A stretch of 5,321 bases of DNA from Dysgonamonadaceae bacterium (lineage in GTDB: Bacteria; Bacteroidota; Bacteroidia; Bacteroidales; Azobacteroidaceae): the NCBI GenBank assembly GCA_031260235.1, contig JAIRKG010000087.1, forward strand, positions 1-5,321, written 5' to 3'. The notes beneath the pieces are model-generated. The model worked only from the letters and a program-made list of their open reading frames with translations. It was not told the DNA's origin and did no database searches. Below are positions 1 to 5,321 of the stretch, piece by piece (within the stretch, counting starts at the first letter, position 1; the number at the start of each line of letters is the position of its first letter). A program made the position numbers and the translations under genes.

Positions 1-10
1 AGTGCAGATC

Positions 11-40
11 ATCCCGCTTTCTAAGGCAGGGATTTTATTT
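11..40 (+). terminator. Possible intrinsic terminator of an upstream gene
   Basis: ATCCC (11-15) can pair with GGGAT (29-33), and the stem extends through GC (16-17) with GC (26-27) after a one-base bulge at 28. An 8-base loop closes it, and TTTTATTT (33-40) follows. This is the form of a weak Rho-independent terminator and would end a + strand gene lying left of the window. The stem is short and bulged, and no upstream gene is visible to confirm it. Confidence 0.4.
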
Positions 41-57
41 ACTTATATAGGGTAATG

Positions 58-91
58 TTGAGACCGCTATCGTTGTTTTTTTATACCTTTG
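58..91 (+). promoter_or_regulatory. Candidate Bacteroidetes-type promoter for the SulP gene
   Basis: TACCTTTG at 84-91 matches the Bacteroidetes -7 consensus TAnnTTTG exactly. A TTG at 58-60 could serve as the -33 element with a 23-base spacer, which is at the long end. Transcription from here would leave a leader of roughly 45 bases before the ATG at 144. A second, less perfect candidate (AATATTTG, 131-138) lies only 5 bases before the ATG and would give a nearly leaderless transcript. The sequence alone does not decide between them. Confidence 0.5.
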
Positions 92-94
92 CCC

Positions 95-110
95 TGTTTT
101 TCAAAAAACA
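95..110. promoter_or_regulatory. Perfect 7-bp inverted repeat in the SulP leader
   Basis: TGTTTTT (95-101) and AAAAACA (104-110) are exact reverse complements separated by two bases. The dyad begins 3 bases after the TACCTTTG element, so it covers the expected transcription start. That is a plausible position for an operator or a short 5' hairpin. It is AT-only apart from the outer G/C pair, so chance is a real alternative. Confidence 0.25.
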
Positions 111-143
111 ATTTACGATAAAATTAAATTAATATTTGTACTT

Positions 144-1820
144 ATGGACTTTCAACCCAAATTATTCACTGCATTAAAAAGTTATTCAAAAGAGAAATTT
201 CTGACCGACCTGATGGCCGGCGTCATCGTCGGAATTGTCGCCTTGCCATTGGCTATCGCTTTTGGAATAGCGTCGGGAGTAAGTCCCGAAAAGGGCTTGA
301 TCACTGCGATTATCGGCGGGTTCATCGTTTCATTTTTGGGTGGCAGTTCCGTGCAAATCGGCGGTCCGACCGGTGCTTTTATCGTTATTGTTTATGAGAT
401 TATTCAGCAATTCGGTCTGTCGGGTCTGGCTGTTGCGACCGTTTTGGCAGGCGTCATGCTGGTCGGGATGGGTATATTGCGTCTGGGAAATATCATCAAG
501 TTTATGCCCTATCCTATTATTGTCGGTTTTACCGGCGGTATTGCGCTGATTATTTTCACGACGCAGATTAAAGACCTGTTCGGACTTGAGATAGCAGACG
601 TCCCTGCCGATTTTATTTCCAAATGGATTGCTTATGGAAAAGCGGCAGCGTCGCTGAATATTTGGTCTTTATTGACGGGAATACTGAGTATTCTTATTAT
701 TATTTATTCGCCGCGGGCGATAAAAAAGATTCCCGGATCGCTGATTGCGATTATTGCAGTAACCGGCCTCGTTTATATCCTGAAGAACTTTCTGGGAATT
801 ACAGGTATAGAAACCATCGGCGACCGCTTTGAAATCAATGCGGTTTTGCCGGCGCCGCAAACGATTCCCGTTAATTTATCAACCATCAACCTGCTTTTAC
901 CTTCGGCTTTTACCATTGCCATGCTGGGCGCTATCGAATCTTTACTTTCGGCGACCGTTGCCGACGGCGTTACGGGCGACAGGCAAAATTCCAGTATGGA
1001 ACTGATTGCCCAGGGCGCTGCCAACATCGTTTCCCCTTTGTTCGGCGGAATCCCCGTAACGGGAGCAATTGCAAGGACTATGACCAATATCAACAACGGC
1101 GGACGAACGCCGGTAGCGGGAATTATCCACGCAGTGGTATTATTGTTGATATTGCTTTTCCTCGTCCCGTTGACCAGACATATTCCAATGTCCTGTTTGG
1201 CAGGCGTTCTGATAATCGTTGCCTGGAACATGAGCGAATGGCGGACATTCCGTTCTTTGCTGAAAAATCCCAAGTCAGACGTAATCGTCCTGCTGGTAAC
1301 GTTCTTCCTGACGGTTATTTTCGATTTAACCATTGCTATCGAAACAGGCATTTTACTGGCGATGGTTCTTCTCGTGAAACGGCTGTCGGAAACATCCGGC
1401 ATTTTCATCATCAAGGATGAAATAAACATGAAATCCGACGCGGAAAAAACGGCAGATAACGACAAACTGATTCTTCCGGAAGGCGTCGAGGTGTATGAGA
1501 TCGAGGGACCTTTCTTTTTTGGCATTGCCAATCGGCTGGAGGGAAGTATGCAGTGGACGGGGATAGGCAACAAGCGTCCCAGGATACGGATCATCCGGAT
1601 GCGAAAAGTACCGTTTATGGATTCGACCGGATTGCACAATCTGGAAAGTCTTTTCCGGCTGTCGAAGAAAGAAAACATCCGGCTGATATTGTCGGGAGTA
1701 AACGAAATGGTGCGCGGGTTGCTCAACAAGTCGGGCTTTGCAGATAAAATAGGCCATGAAAATATTTGCAGCGACATTAATGCAGCATTGAAAAGAGCGC
1801 GATATGAAGAAATTCTATAA
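144..1820 (+). CDS. SulP (SLC26-like) anion transporter with C-terminal STAS domain
   Basis: This is an inner-membrane secondary transporter of 558 residues, close to the usual family length. SulP proteins move sulfate, bicarbonate or related anions, and the sequence does not settle the substrate. The membrane domain covers about residues 20-400. It opens with a family-typical first helix (LPLAIAFGIASG, 34-45) followed by VQIGGPTGAF (70-79). Later comes the conserved stretch around GDRQNSSMELIAQGAAN, LFGGIPVTGAIART and TPVAGIIHA (about 278-330). A cytoplasmic STAS domain fills about 436-555 and carries MDSTG at 492-496, the counterpart of the DSxG loop phosphorylated in anti-sigma-factor antagonists. 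The ATG at 144 is chosen because the protein aligns with the expected short N-terminus before the first helix. The stop overlaps a promoter-like element for the next gene, so shared transcription with the sugar genes is not required. No carbonic anhydrase or sulfate-assimilation gene is nearby to suggest the anion. Confidence 0.93.
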   Translation: MDFQPKLFTALKSYSKEKFLTDLMAGVIVGIVALPLAIAFGIASGVSPEKGLITAIIGGFIVSFLGGSSVQIGGPTGAFIVIVYEIIQQFGLSGLAVATVLAGVMLVGMGILRLGNIIKFMPYPIIVGFTGGIALIIFTTQIKDLFGLEIADVPADFISKWIAYGKAAASLNIWSLLTGILSILIIIYSPRAIKKIPGSLIAIIAVTGLVYILKNFLGITGIETIGDRFEINAVLPAPQTIPVNLSTINLLLPSAFTIAMLGAIESLLSATVADGVTGDRQNSSMELIAQGAANIVSPLFGGIPVTGAIARTMTNINNGGRTPVAGIIHAVVLLLILLFLVPLTRHIPMSCLAGVLIIVAWNMSEWRTFRSLLKNPKSDVIVLLVTFFLTVIFDLTIAIETGILLAMVLLVKRLSETSGIFIIKDEINMKSDAEKTADNDKLILPEGVEVYEIEGPFFFGIANRLEGSMQWTGIGNKRPRIRIIRMRKVPFMDSTGLHNLESLFRLSKKENIRLILSGVNEMVRGLLNKSGFADKIGHENICSDINAALKRARYEEIL

Positions 1821-1825
1821 CTTTG
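1818..1825 (+). promoter_or_regulatory. TAnnTTTG -7 element overlapping the SulP stop codon
   Basis: TAACTTTG matches the Bacteroidetes -7 consensus exactly. Its first three bases are the TAA stop of the transporter gene, and it ends 4 bases before the ATG at 1830. Transcription starting at the usual distance would begin at or very near the start codon, giving a leaderless message. The -33 side is weak: the nearest TTG (1788-1790) is 27 bases upstream, longer than normal. A chance match remains possible. Confidence 0.45.
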
Positions 1826-1829
1826 CCGT

Positions 1830-2957
1830 ATGAAACCGATAGTAATGGTAGATTTGGCTACCCAATACCAAAGAATGAAGGTCGAAATAAACGCTGCGAT
1901 TTCGAAAGTGATTTGTTCCGGTCAGTATATTGAAGGAAAAGTCGTGCAGGATTTTTCCGCAAGTCTTGCGGCTTATACCGGCGCAAAATATGCGATTCCG
2001 TGCGCCAACGGAACAGATGCGCTTCAGATTGCATTAATGGCTGTGGGATTGCAAGCAGGAGACGAGGTGATTATTCCGGATTTTGCATACGTTGCCGCAG
2101 AAGAAGCGGTTGCACTGTTAAACCTGACGCCTGTTCCGGTAGACGTCGATCCTTTGACTTTCAACATCGACGTAAAGAAAATACTCGTAGCTCTTTCCCT
2201 GAAAACCAAAGCCATTATTCCGGTGCATCTTTTCGGGCAATGTTCCGATATGGCTCCCATTTTGAAAATTGCCCGGAAGAACGCTTTGTATGTTATTGAA
2301 GACAACGCCCAGAGCATCGGCTCGGTTTATACATTCCCGAACGGCGACAGGCAGCAGGCCGGAACGATCGGCGACGTCGGCGCCGTGTCTTTTTTCCCGA
2401 CTAAAAATCTGGGCTGTTATGGCGACGGCGGCGCTTTATTGACAAATAATGAAGAGCTGGCACAAAAAATACAGATGATTGCTTCGCATGGGCAGTCGCG
2501 GAAATATTATCACGAAGTGATTGGCTGCAATTCGCGTTTGGATGCGCTTCAAGCGGCTGTGTTAAACGTAAAGTTACCCTATCTGAATACTTATATCCAA
2601 TCGCGACAACAAATAGCGCAGGCTTATGACAAAGCGCTGGCGGCAAGGCCGGATTTGTATGAAACGCCCGAATGTTTACCTGCTTCAACACATGTATATC
2701 ACCAGTATACGCTTAAAGTGAAACAAAACAAACGGGACGATTTGCAACAATACCTGAAACAAAAAGGAGTACCGACAATGATTTATTATCCCGCGCCTTT
2801 GCACAAACAACCTGCTTTCAGAGGCATAATCCGAATCGGAAGCGATTGGACCGAAACCGAACAACTCTGCAAATCGGTACTTTCTTTGCCCATTCATACG
2901 GAACTTGACGAGGAACAAATTCATTATATCACCGATTTATTGGTTAATTATGAATAA
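1830..2957 (+). CDS. wbpE: UDP-3-oxo-GlcNAcA-type aminotransferase (WbpE/WlbC-like, DegT/DnrJ/EryC1 family)
   Basis: This is a cytoplasmic PLP-dependent sugar aminotransferase of 375 residues, normal for the family. In WbpE/WlbC the reaction moves an amino group from glutamate to the 3-keto group of UDP-2-acetamido-2-deoxy-3-oxo-glucuronate. Fold-type I landmarks are present: [14 protein letters not shown] (58 onward) in the phosphate-binding region, VIEDNAQS with the cofactor-ring Asp at 158, and [15 protein letters not shown] with the Schiff-base Lys at 192. HGQSRKYYH and [12 protein letters not shown] follow. The wording of these blocks resembles remembered Pseudomonas WbpE more than other DegT sugar aminotransferases, and the next gene is the matching acetyltransferase. 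Other 3- or 4-keto sugar specificities cannot be fully excluded. The ATG at 1830 lies 9 bases after the previous stop with no clear Shine-Dalgarno. The 3' end overlaps the next gene by 8 bases. In Porphyromonas gingivalis the related PorR has been assigned this role. Confidence 0.85.
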   Translation: MKPIVMVDLATQYQRMKVEINAAISKVICSGQYIEGKVVQDFSASLAAYTGAKYAIPCANGTDALQIALMAVGLQAGDEVIIPDFAYVAAEEAVALLNLTPVPVDVDPLTFNIDVKKILVALSLKTKAIIPVHLFGQCSDMAPILKIARKNALYVIEDNAQSIGSVYTFPNGDRQQAGTIGDVGAVSFFPTKNLGCYGDGGALLTNNEELAQKIQMIASHGQSRKYYHEVIGCNSRLDALQAAVLNVKLPYLNTYIQSRQQIAQAYDKALAARPDLYETPECLPASTHVYHQYTLKVKQNKRDDLQQYLKQKGVPTMIYYPAPLHKQPAFRGIIRIGSDWTETEQLCKSVLSLPIHTELDEEQIHYITDLLVNYE

Positions 2958-3450
2958 TTACCAAGCGCATCCGACGGCAATCATTGACGAAGGCGCAAAA
3001 ATCGGAAACGGAACAAAAATCTGGCACTTTTCGCACATTATGTCCGGTTCTGTAGTCGGCGAAAATTGTAATATCGGACAAAATGTGGTTATTTCCATAA
3101 AAGCATGTTTAGGCAACAACGTCAAGGTGCAAAACAATGTCTCCGTATATACGGGCGTTACATGCGAAGACGACGTTTTCCTCGGGCCTGGTTGCGTATT
3201 CACCAATGTTTCAAATCCCCGCAGTTTTATTTCCCGCAAAGACGAATTTAAGCCGACTTTGGTCAAACGCGGTGCAAGTGTCGGCGCTAATGCAACCATT
3301 CTGTGCGGAATAACCATCGGCGAATATGCCATGATTGGGGCAGGAGCGGTGGTTACAAAAGATGTGCCGCCCTTTGCACTGATTGTCGGAAATCCGGGGA
3401 AACAGGCCGGATGGGTCGATAAAGAAGGGAATACCAAAATTACAATCTAA
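2950..3450 (+). CDS. wbpD: UDP-GlcNAc3NA N-acetyltransferase (WbpD/WlbB-like, left-handed beta-helix)
   Basis: This cytoplasmic acetyl-CoA-dependent transferase has 166 residues. WbpD/WlbB enzymes acetylate the 3-amino group made by the preceding aminotransferase, giving UDP-2,3-diacetamido-2,3-dideoxy-glucuronate. The protein is built from hexapeptide repeats, such as [16 protein letters not shown] near the N-terminus and [19 protein letters not shown] near the C-terminus. These form a trimeric left-handed beta-helix in this family. Further signatures are QNNVSVY (61-67), FTNVSNPRS (84-92) and [11 protein letters not shown] (from 104), all shared with remembered Pseudomonas WbpD. The start is set at ATG 2950 because HPTAIID then falls at the family-typical N-terminus. 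The frame stays open to an ATG at 2905, but those 15 extra codons are only the aminotransferase tail read out of frame. The 8-base overlap ATGAATAA with the previous gene suggests translational coupling. Confidence 0.9.
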   Translation: MNNYQAHPTAIIDEGAKIGNGTKIWHFSHIMSGSVVGENCNIGQNVVISIKACLGNNVKVQNNVSVYTGVTCEDDVFLGPGCVFTNVSNPRSFISRKDEFKPTLVKRGASVGANATILCGITIGEYAMIGAGAVVTKDVPPFALIVGNPGKQAGWVDKEGNTKITI

Positions 3451-3460
3451 TTATCAGGCA

Positions 3461-4186
3461 ATGCAACACAAAACGCGGGGAATTGTCCTGCACAATTCGG
3501 CATACAGCGATATCTACTCTATCACATTGATTTATACGGAAGAATTCGGAATGACTTCCTATTTGCGGGCAAAACCCAAAAGCCGGAAAACCCGGACGCC
3601 GCAATCGCTGTTTCATGCTTTGTCTGTCCTGGATTTGGATGTGGAACACCGGAATTTGCGCGATATCCAACGAATTAAAGAAGCAAAAGTGCATATTCCC
3701 TTAGTCTCGCTGTTGATCGACCCCGTGAAAAGCGCCATTTGTATTTTTCTCGCCGAGTTAATCAGCAAAACAGTAAGGGAAACGCAGCCTAACAAAAGCC
3801 TCTTCGATTTTTTGCTGCAATCCGTTCAAGTATTGGAATTGACCGATAAATCCTGCGCCAATTTCCACCTGGTGTTTATGGTTATCCTGAGCCGTTTCCT
3901 GGGTTTCTATCCCGACGATTCCGACTACAAAGAAGGGACATTTTTCGATATGCAGAACGGCGTTTTTGTCAACAGCCAACCCTTGCATCCCCGCTTTCTC
4001 AATCCCGGCGACAGCCGTTTCTTTTATAACCTCCTGCGAATCAAATATGAAAATATGACTGCTTTCAAATTGACCGGTATTGAACGCAAAGCCATCATTA
4101 CCGCTATTTTAGAATATTACCGGTTGCATTTGACGCATTTCCCGGGTATCAAATCTTTGGAGGTTTTGCACGAAGTTTTCGGGTAA
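3461..4186 (+). CDS. recO: DNA repair protein RecO
   Basis: RecO works with RecF and RecR to load RecA onto SSB-coated single-stranded DNA and to anneal complementary strands. The product has 241 residues, normal for Bacteroidetes. The N-terminal part (about 1-80) matches the OB-fold: MQHKTRGIVLHNSAYSD, then YTEEFGMTSYL, and VEHRNLRDIQRIKEAK near its end. The rest is the helical C-terminal domain, with FLGFYPDDSDYKEGTFFDM as a recognisable block. The four-cysteine zinc site of some RecO proteins is missing; only two isolated Cys are seen. The start is put at ATG 3461, 10 bases after the previous stop, because TRGIVL is the typical N-terminus. An in-frame ATG at 3383 would add 26 residues that only read the acetyltransferase gene in another frame. 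Co-transcription with the sugar genes is likely from spacing. No promoter is visible in the gap. Confidence 0.92.
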   Translation: MQHKTRGIVLHNSAYSDIYSITLIYTEEFGMTSYLRAKPKSRKTRTPQSLFHALSVLDLDVEHRNLRDIQRIKEAKVHIPLVSLLIDPVKSAICIFLAELISKTVRETQPNKSLFDFLLQSVQVLELTDKSCANFHLVFMVILSRFLGFYPDDSDYKEGTFFDMQNGVFVNSQPLHPRFLNPGDSRFFYNLLRIKYENMTAFKLTGIERKAIITAILEYYRLHLTHFPGIKSLEVLHEVFG

Positions 4187-4197
4187 TTTGTTCTTCA

Positions 4198-4246
4198 CCC
4201 CCGCAACGCCCCCGTCACTGCCCACCCAGTCTTTGCCCCGCACCCC
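4198..4246 (-). other. C-rich, G-poor tract after recO (possible Rho-loading region or G-quadruplex)
   Basis: Six runs of three to five C occur on the + strand at 4198-4202, 4209-4213, 4221-4223, 4225-4227, 4236-4239 and 4243-4246. By hand count, 4187-4246 holds 32 C and 8 G in 60 bases. In the recO transcript this would be an unstructured C-rich, G-poor RNA, the kind Rho binds. On the - strand the first four runs, with loops of 6, 7 and 1, fit the G3+N1-7 quadruplex pattern. CCGTCACTGC at 4212-4221 differs by one base from the arm of the neighbouring repeat, so part of the tract may be repeat debris. Confidence 0.35.
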
Positions 4247-4346
4247 GTCATTGCGAGCCGCGTAGCGGCGTGGCAATCCAGCAAAAAACCTCACTTCGTC
4301 ATTGCAATTCCTGGATTGCTTCGGGCATCCGCCCTCGCAATGACGG
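4245..4346. repeat. 102-bp inverted-repeat element (CGTCATTGCGAG family), intact copy
   Basis: CCGTCATTGCGAG (4245-4257) and CTCGCAATGACGG (4334-4346) are perfect 13-bp inverted ends. Inside them, GCAATCCAG (4273-4281) and CTGGATTGC (4311-4319) pair perfectly as well, so the whole element can fold into one long hairpin. A small hairpin, CCGC-GTA-GCGG, sits at 4258-4268. A further direct copy of CGTCATTGC lies in the centre (4297-4305). There is no coding potential. From memory, this CGTCATTGCGAG...GCAATCC motif recurs as a dispersed non-coding palindrome in many bacterial genomes. It resembles a MITE or REP-type element, but no transposase is visible here. Confidence 0.85.
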
Positions 4347-4377
4347 CCGCGGCGCAGCAACCCCCACAAAAAAAACC

Positions 4378-4403
4378 AAAGCCCCCCAGTCGGGAGGCTT
4401 TTT
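4378..4403. terminator. Hairpin terminator between recO and the converging - strand gene
   Basis: AAAGCCCCCC (4378-4387) pairs with GGGAGGCTTT (4392-4401) around the loop AGTC, with one C-A mismatch, and five T end the + strand side (4399-4403). On the - strand the same stem is followed by a run of T (complement of the A tract at 4368-4375, two bases beyond the stem). It could therefore stop transcription from both recO and the - strand gene that ends at 4618. It lies about 190 bases past the recO stop. The AT-rich stretch that follows (4404-4456) shows no further feature I can support. Confidence 0.7.
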
Positions 4404-4456
4404 CAAAATCCAAATAAAAAAATTAAATTATTTATATGTTTTATTCATTATCATGC

Positions 4457-4530
4457 TTGCCGAGTACTCGGAAAACGTTTTTCGACCCCGAAAGTTATTT
4501 GCCGAGTACTCGGAAAACGTTTTTGACCCC
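4457..4530. repeat. Two palindromic direct repeats, 42-bp period
   Basis: A 26-base unit beginning TTGCCGAGTACTCGG and ending AAAACGTTTTT is present without mismatch at 4457-4482 and 4499-4524. Similarity continues through a following (C)GACCCCG, where copy 2 lacks one C. Each unit contains two back-to-back dyads: CCGAGTACTCGG (4460-4471, 4502-4513), a perfect 12-bp palindrome, and AAAACGTTTT (4472-4481, 4514-4523), a perfect 10-bp palindrome. The period of 42 bp is four helical turns, so both sites face the same side of the DNA. Copy 2 runs directly into the second CGTCATTGCGAG element. Confidence 0.85.
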
Positions 4531-4615
4531 GTCATTGCGAGCCGCGATAGCGGCGCGGCAATCCAGAGAAAAACCCCACCCCGTCATTGCGATTTCCGGA
4601 TTGCTTTGCTTCGCA
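4529..4615. repeat. Second CGTCATTGCGAG element, right end truncated
   Basis: CCGTCATTGCGAGCCGCG opens this copy at 4529, identical to the first element's left end. GCAATCCAG (4558-4566) and CCGGATTGC (4596-4604, one mismatch to the first element) form the inner arms, and a central CCGTCATTGC lies at 4581-4590. The right end should finish with the complement of the left end, but after TCGCA (4611-4615) the sequence departs from it. The final bases of the inverted end are missing. The break lies 2 bases from the stop codon of the - strand gene at 4618. Confidence 0.75.
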
Positions 4616-4617
4616 CC

Positions 4618-5321
4618 CTACTCTATGCGACTCCAGTTCCTAAGTGTACTACTCTTAGCTTCCCACACCTCCCCAAACACGTGACTTCCTACTACAGTTG
4701 TACCGTCTGACAAGACATCTGTAGTGGACATTCTTACAACTCCCTGGGGAATTTTCTCGAAATAGTCTATACGACCGGGTAGTGCATTTGCGCCTGTGGC
4801 GAGCGTTGCTCGTTCGTGAGAGTCAAGCCTAACTCCAAACCGACTAATACCACCCTCTTCATTTATCAGCTGCTTTTCTAACGCCCGTAAACCTGCCTGT
4901 TCTTGCGCAGTTAAAGGCTCCGGCGTTGAAGAAGAAGAAACCCGCTGCCACCCCCTTGAGTCCTGCGCACGCCTAGTTATTCCAGGGGTCATTCTTACAG
5001 GCTTTCCTCTCAACGGCGCAGCAATCCCTGGCCGCACAGACACCGTAGGCCTAACCACAAAGTCAGAACCTTCCCGTATATACAACAAAGGCCTTATAAC
5101 AGCCGGCTGAGACTTTACTACATCTATAATACTTTGCGGCGGCATCTGAACGTTCTGTGGTTCCGGCATTGCCTTCTCCGAAGCCCGAGGAGCAGCCGCC
5201 GCATAACTGTCGCCAATCGCAGCTATCTCGGCAACAATCGCAACGGTTGCCAGAAAATACATTACATTGTCGAAGACCGTGTTCTCCGGCGCGCCTAGAT
5301 AACCGAAATGAAAGCCGCTCC
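4618..5321 (-). CDS. Unrecognised protein, N-terminus beyond the window edge
   Basis: I do not recognise this gene. The frame is open from the TAG at 4618-4620 to the right edge, giving at least 233 residues. A Met codon at 5260-5262 would give 214 residues, but 19 sense codons lie upstream of it and no promoter element is seen, so it is probably internal. The visible part starts with SGFHFGYLGAPENTVFDN. A hydrophobic stretch follows (VMYFLATVAIVAEIAAIG), which may be a membrane helix, or a signal peptide if the Met were the start. Next is a proline- and arginine-rich, low-complexity middle (about 25-120 from that Met). The last 90 or so residues look like a compact domain: EEGGISRFGVRLDSHERA, then a stretch rich in T, V and G, then a C-terminal WEAKSSTLRNW. 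The design of hydrophobic segment, flexible linker and short C-terminal domain recalls the tail of a polymorphic-toxin or Rhs-like protein, but no toxin motif is seen. It faces recO tail to tail. Confidence 0.6.
   Translation of the reverse strand, partial: SGFHFGYLGAPENTVFDNVMYFLATVAIVAEIAAIGDSYAAAAPRASEKAMPEPQNVQMPPQSIIDVVKSQPAVIRPLLYIREGSDFVVRPTVSVRPGIAAPLRGKPVRMTPGITRRAQDSRGWQRVSSSSTPEPLTAQEQAGLRALEKQLINEEGGISRFGVRLDSHERATLATGANALPGRIDYFEKIPQGVVRMSTTDVLSDGTTVVGSHVFGEVWEAKSSTLRNWSRIE

Noticed and set aside
773..1777. 334-codon open frame on the - strand opposite the transporter gene
   Set aside because: It lies entirely inside a well-supported transporter gene on the other strand, and its product has a low-complexity, family-less sequence. 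It is a by-product of the transporter's codon use.
2905..2949. Upstream ATG extending the acetyltransferase by 15 residues
   Set aside because: The extension only reads the aminotransferase 3' end out of frame. Family length and the N-terminal HPTAIID position fit the ATG at 2950.
2958..3437. 159-codon open frame on the - strand opposite the acetyltransferase
   Set aside because: It is antisense to a clear beta-helix acetyltransferase and has no recognisable protein features.
3383..3460. Upstream ATG extending RecO by 26 residues
   Set aside because: The extra residues come from the acetyltransferase gene in another frame. RecO proteins typically begin just before the TRGIVL motif, which fits 3461.
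4457..4530. CRISPR array
   Set aside because: There are only two repeats, the gap between them is about 9-16 bases, and the units are internally palindromic. Spacers of normal length and cas genes are absent.
4245..4615. Insertion sequence bracketed by the two CGTCATTGCGAG elements
   Set aside because: The 180-odd bases between them carry no transposase, and the right element is truncated. A composite element is not supported.
4270..4710. 146-codon + strand open frame across the intergenic repeats
   Set aside because: It is made of inverted-repeat elements, a terminator and direct repeats, and runs into the opposite gene. The product has no credible domain.

Overview
The window looks like a piece of a Bacteroidetes (probably Bacteroidales) chromosome. 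Three things point there. TAnnTTTG-type -7 promoter elements sit just ahead of genes, Shine-Dalgarno sequences are weak or absent, and the SulP, RecO and WbpE/WbpD-like proteins read like Bacteroidetes family members. No database search was possible, so the taxonomic call rests on recalled family features.

Layout. Positions 1-143 are a leader with a possible terminator for an upstream gene, then promoter candidates for the first gene. Four genes follow on the + strand with tight spacing: a SulP-family anion transporter with a C-terminal STAS domain (144-1820), a PLP sugar aminotransferase of the WbpE/WlbC type (1830-2957), a left-handed beta-helix N-acetyltransferase of the WbpD/WlbB type (2950-3450) and recO (3461-4186). 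A 431-base gene-free stretch (4187-4617) comes next. It is dense in structure: a C-rich, G-poor tract, a 102-bp inverted-repeat element of the CGTCATTGCGAG type, a bidirectional-looking hairpin terminator, two copies of a palindromic direct repeat with a 42-bp period, and a second, right-truncated copy of the inverted-repeat element. The last gene (4618-5321) is on the - strand, is open at the window edge, and is not recognised.

How the genes work together. The aminotransferase and acetyltransferase catalyse consecutive steps in making UDP-2,3-diacetamido-2,3-dideoxy-glucuronic acid, a precursor of O-antigen sugars. In type IX secretion bacteria such as Porphyromonas it also supplies the sugar that links secreted cargo to A-LPS. 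The upstream dehydrogenase steps (WbpA, WbpB) are not in this window. recO lies 10 bases behind the acetyltransferase and may be co-transcribed with it. The transporter is probably a separate unit, because a promoter-like element overlaps its stop codon.

I did not find a clear previously undescribed system. The points most worth a second look are the repeat cluster at 4245-4615, which seems to mark the border between conserved genes and an accessory gene; the possible tie of the sugar genes to type IX secretion; and the unidentified - strand protein.
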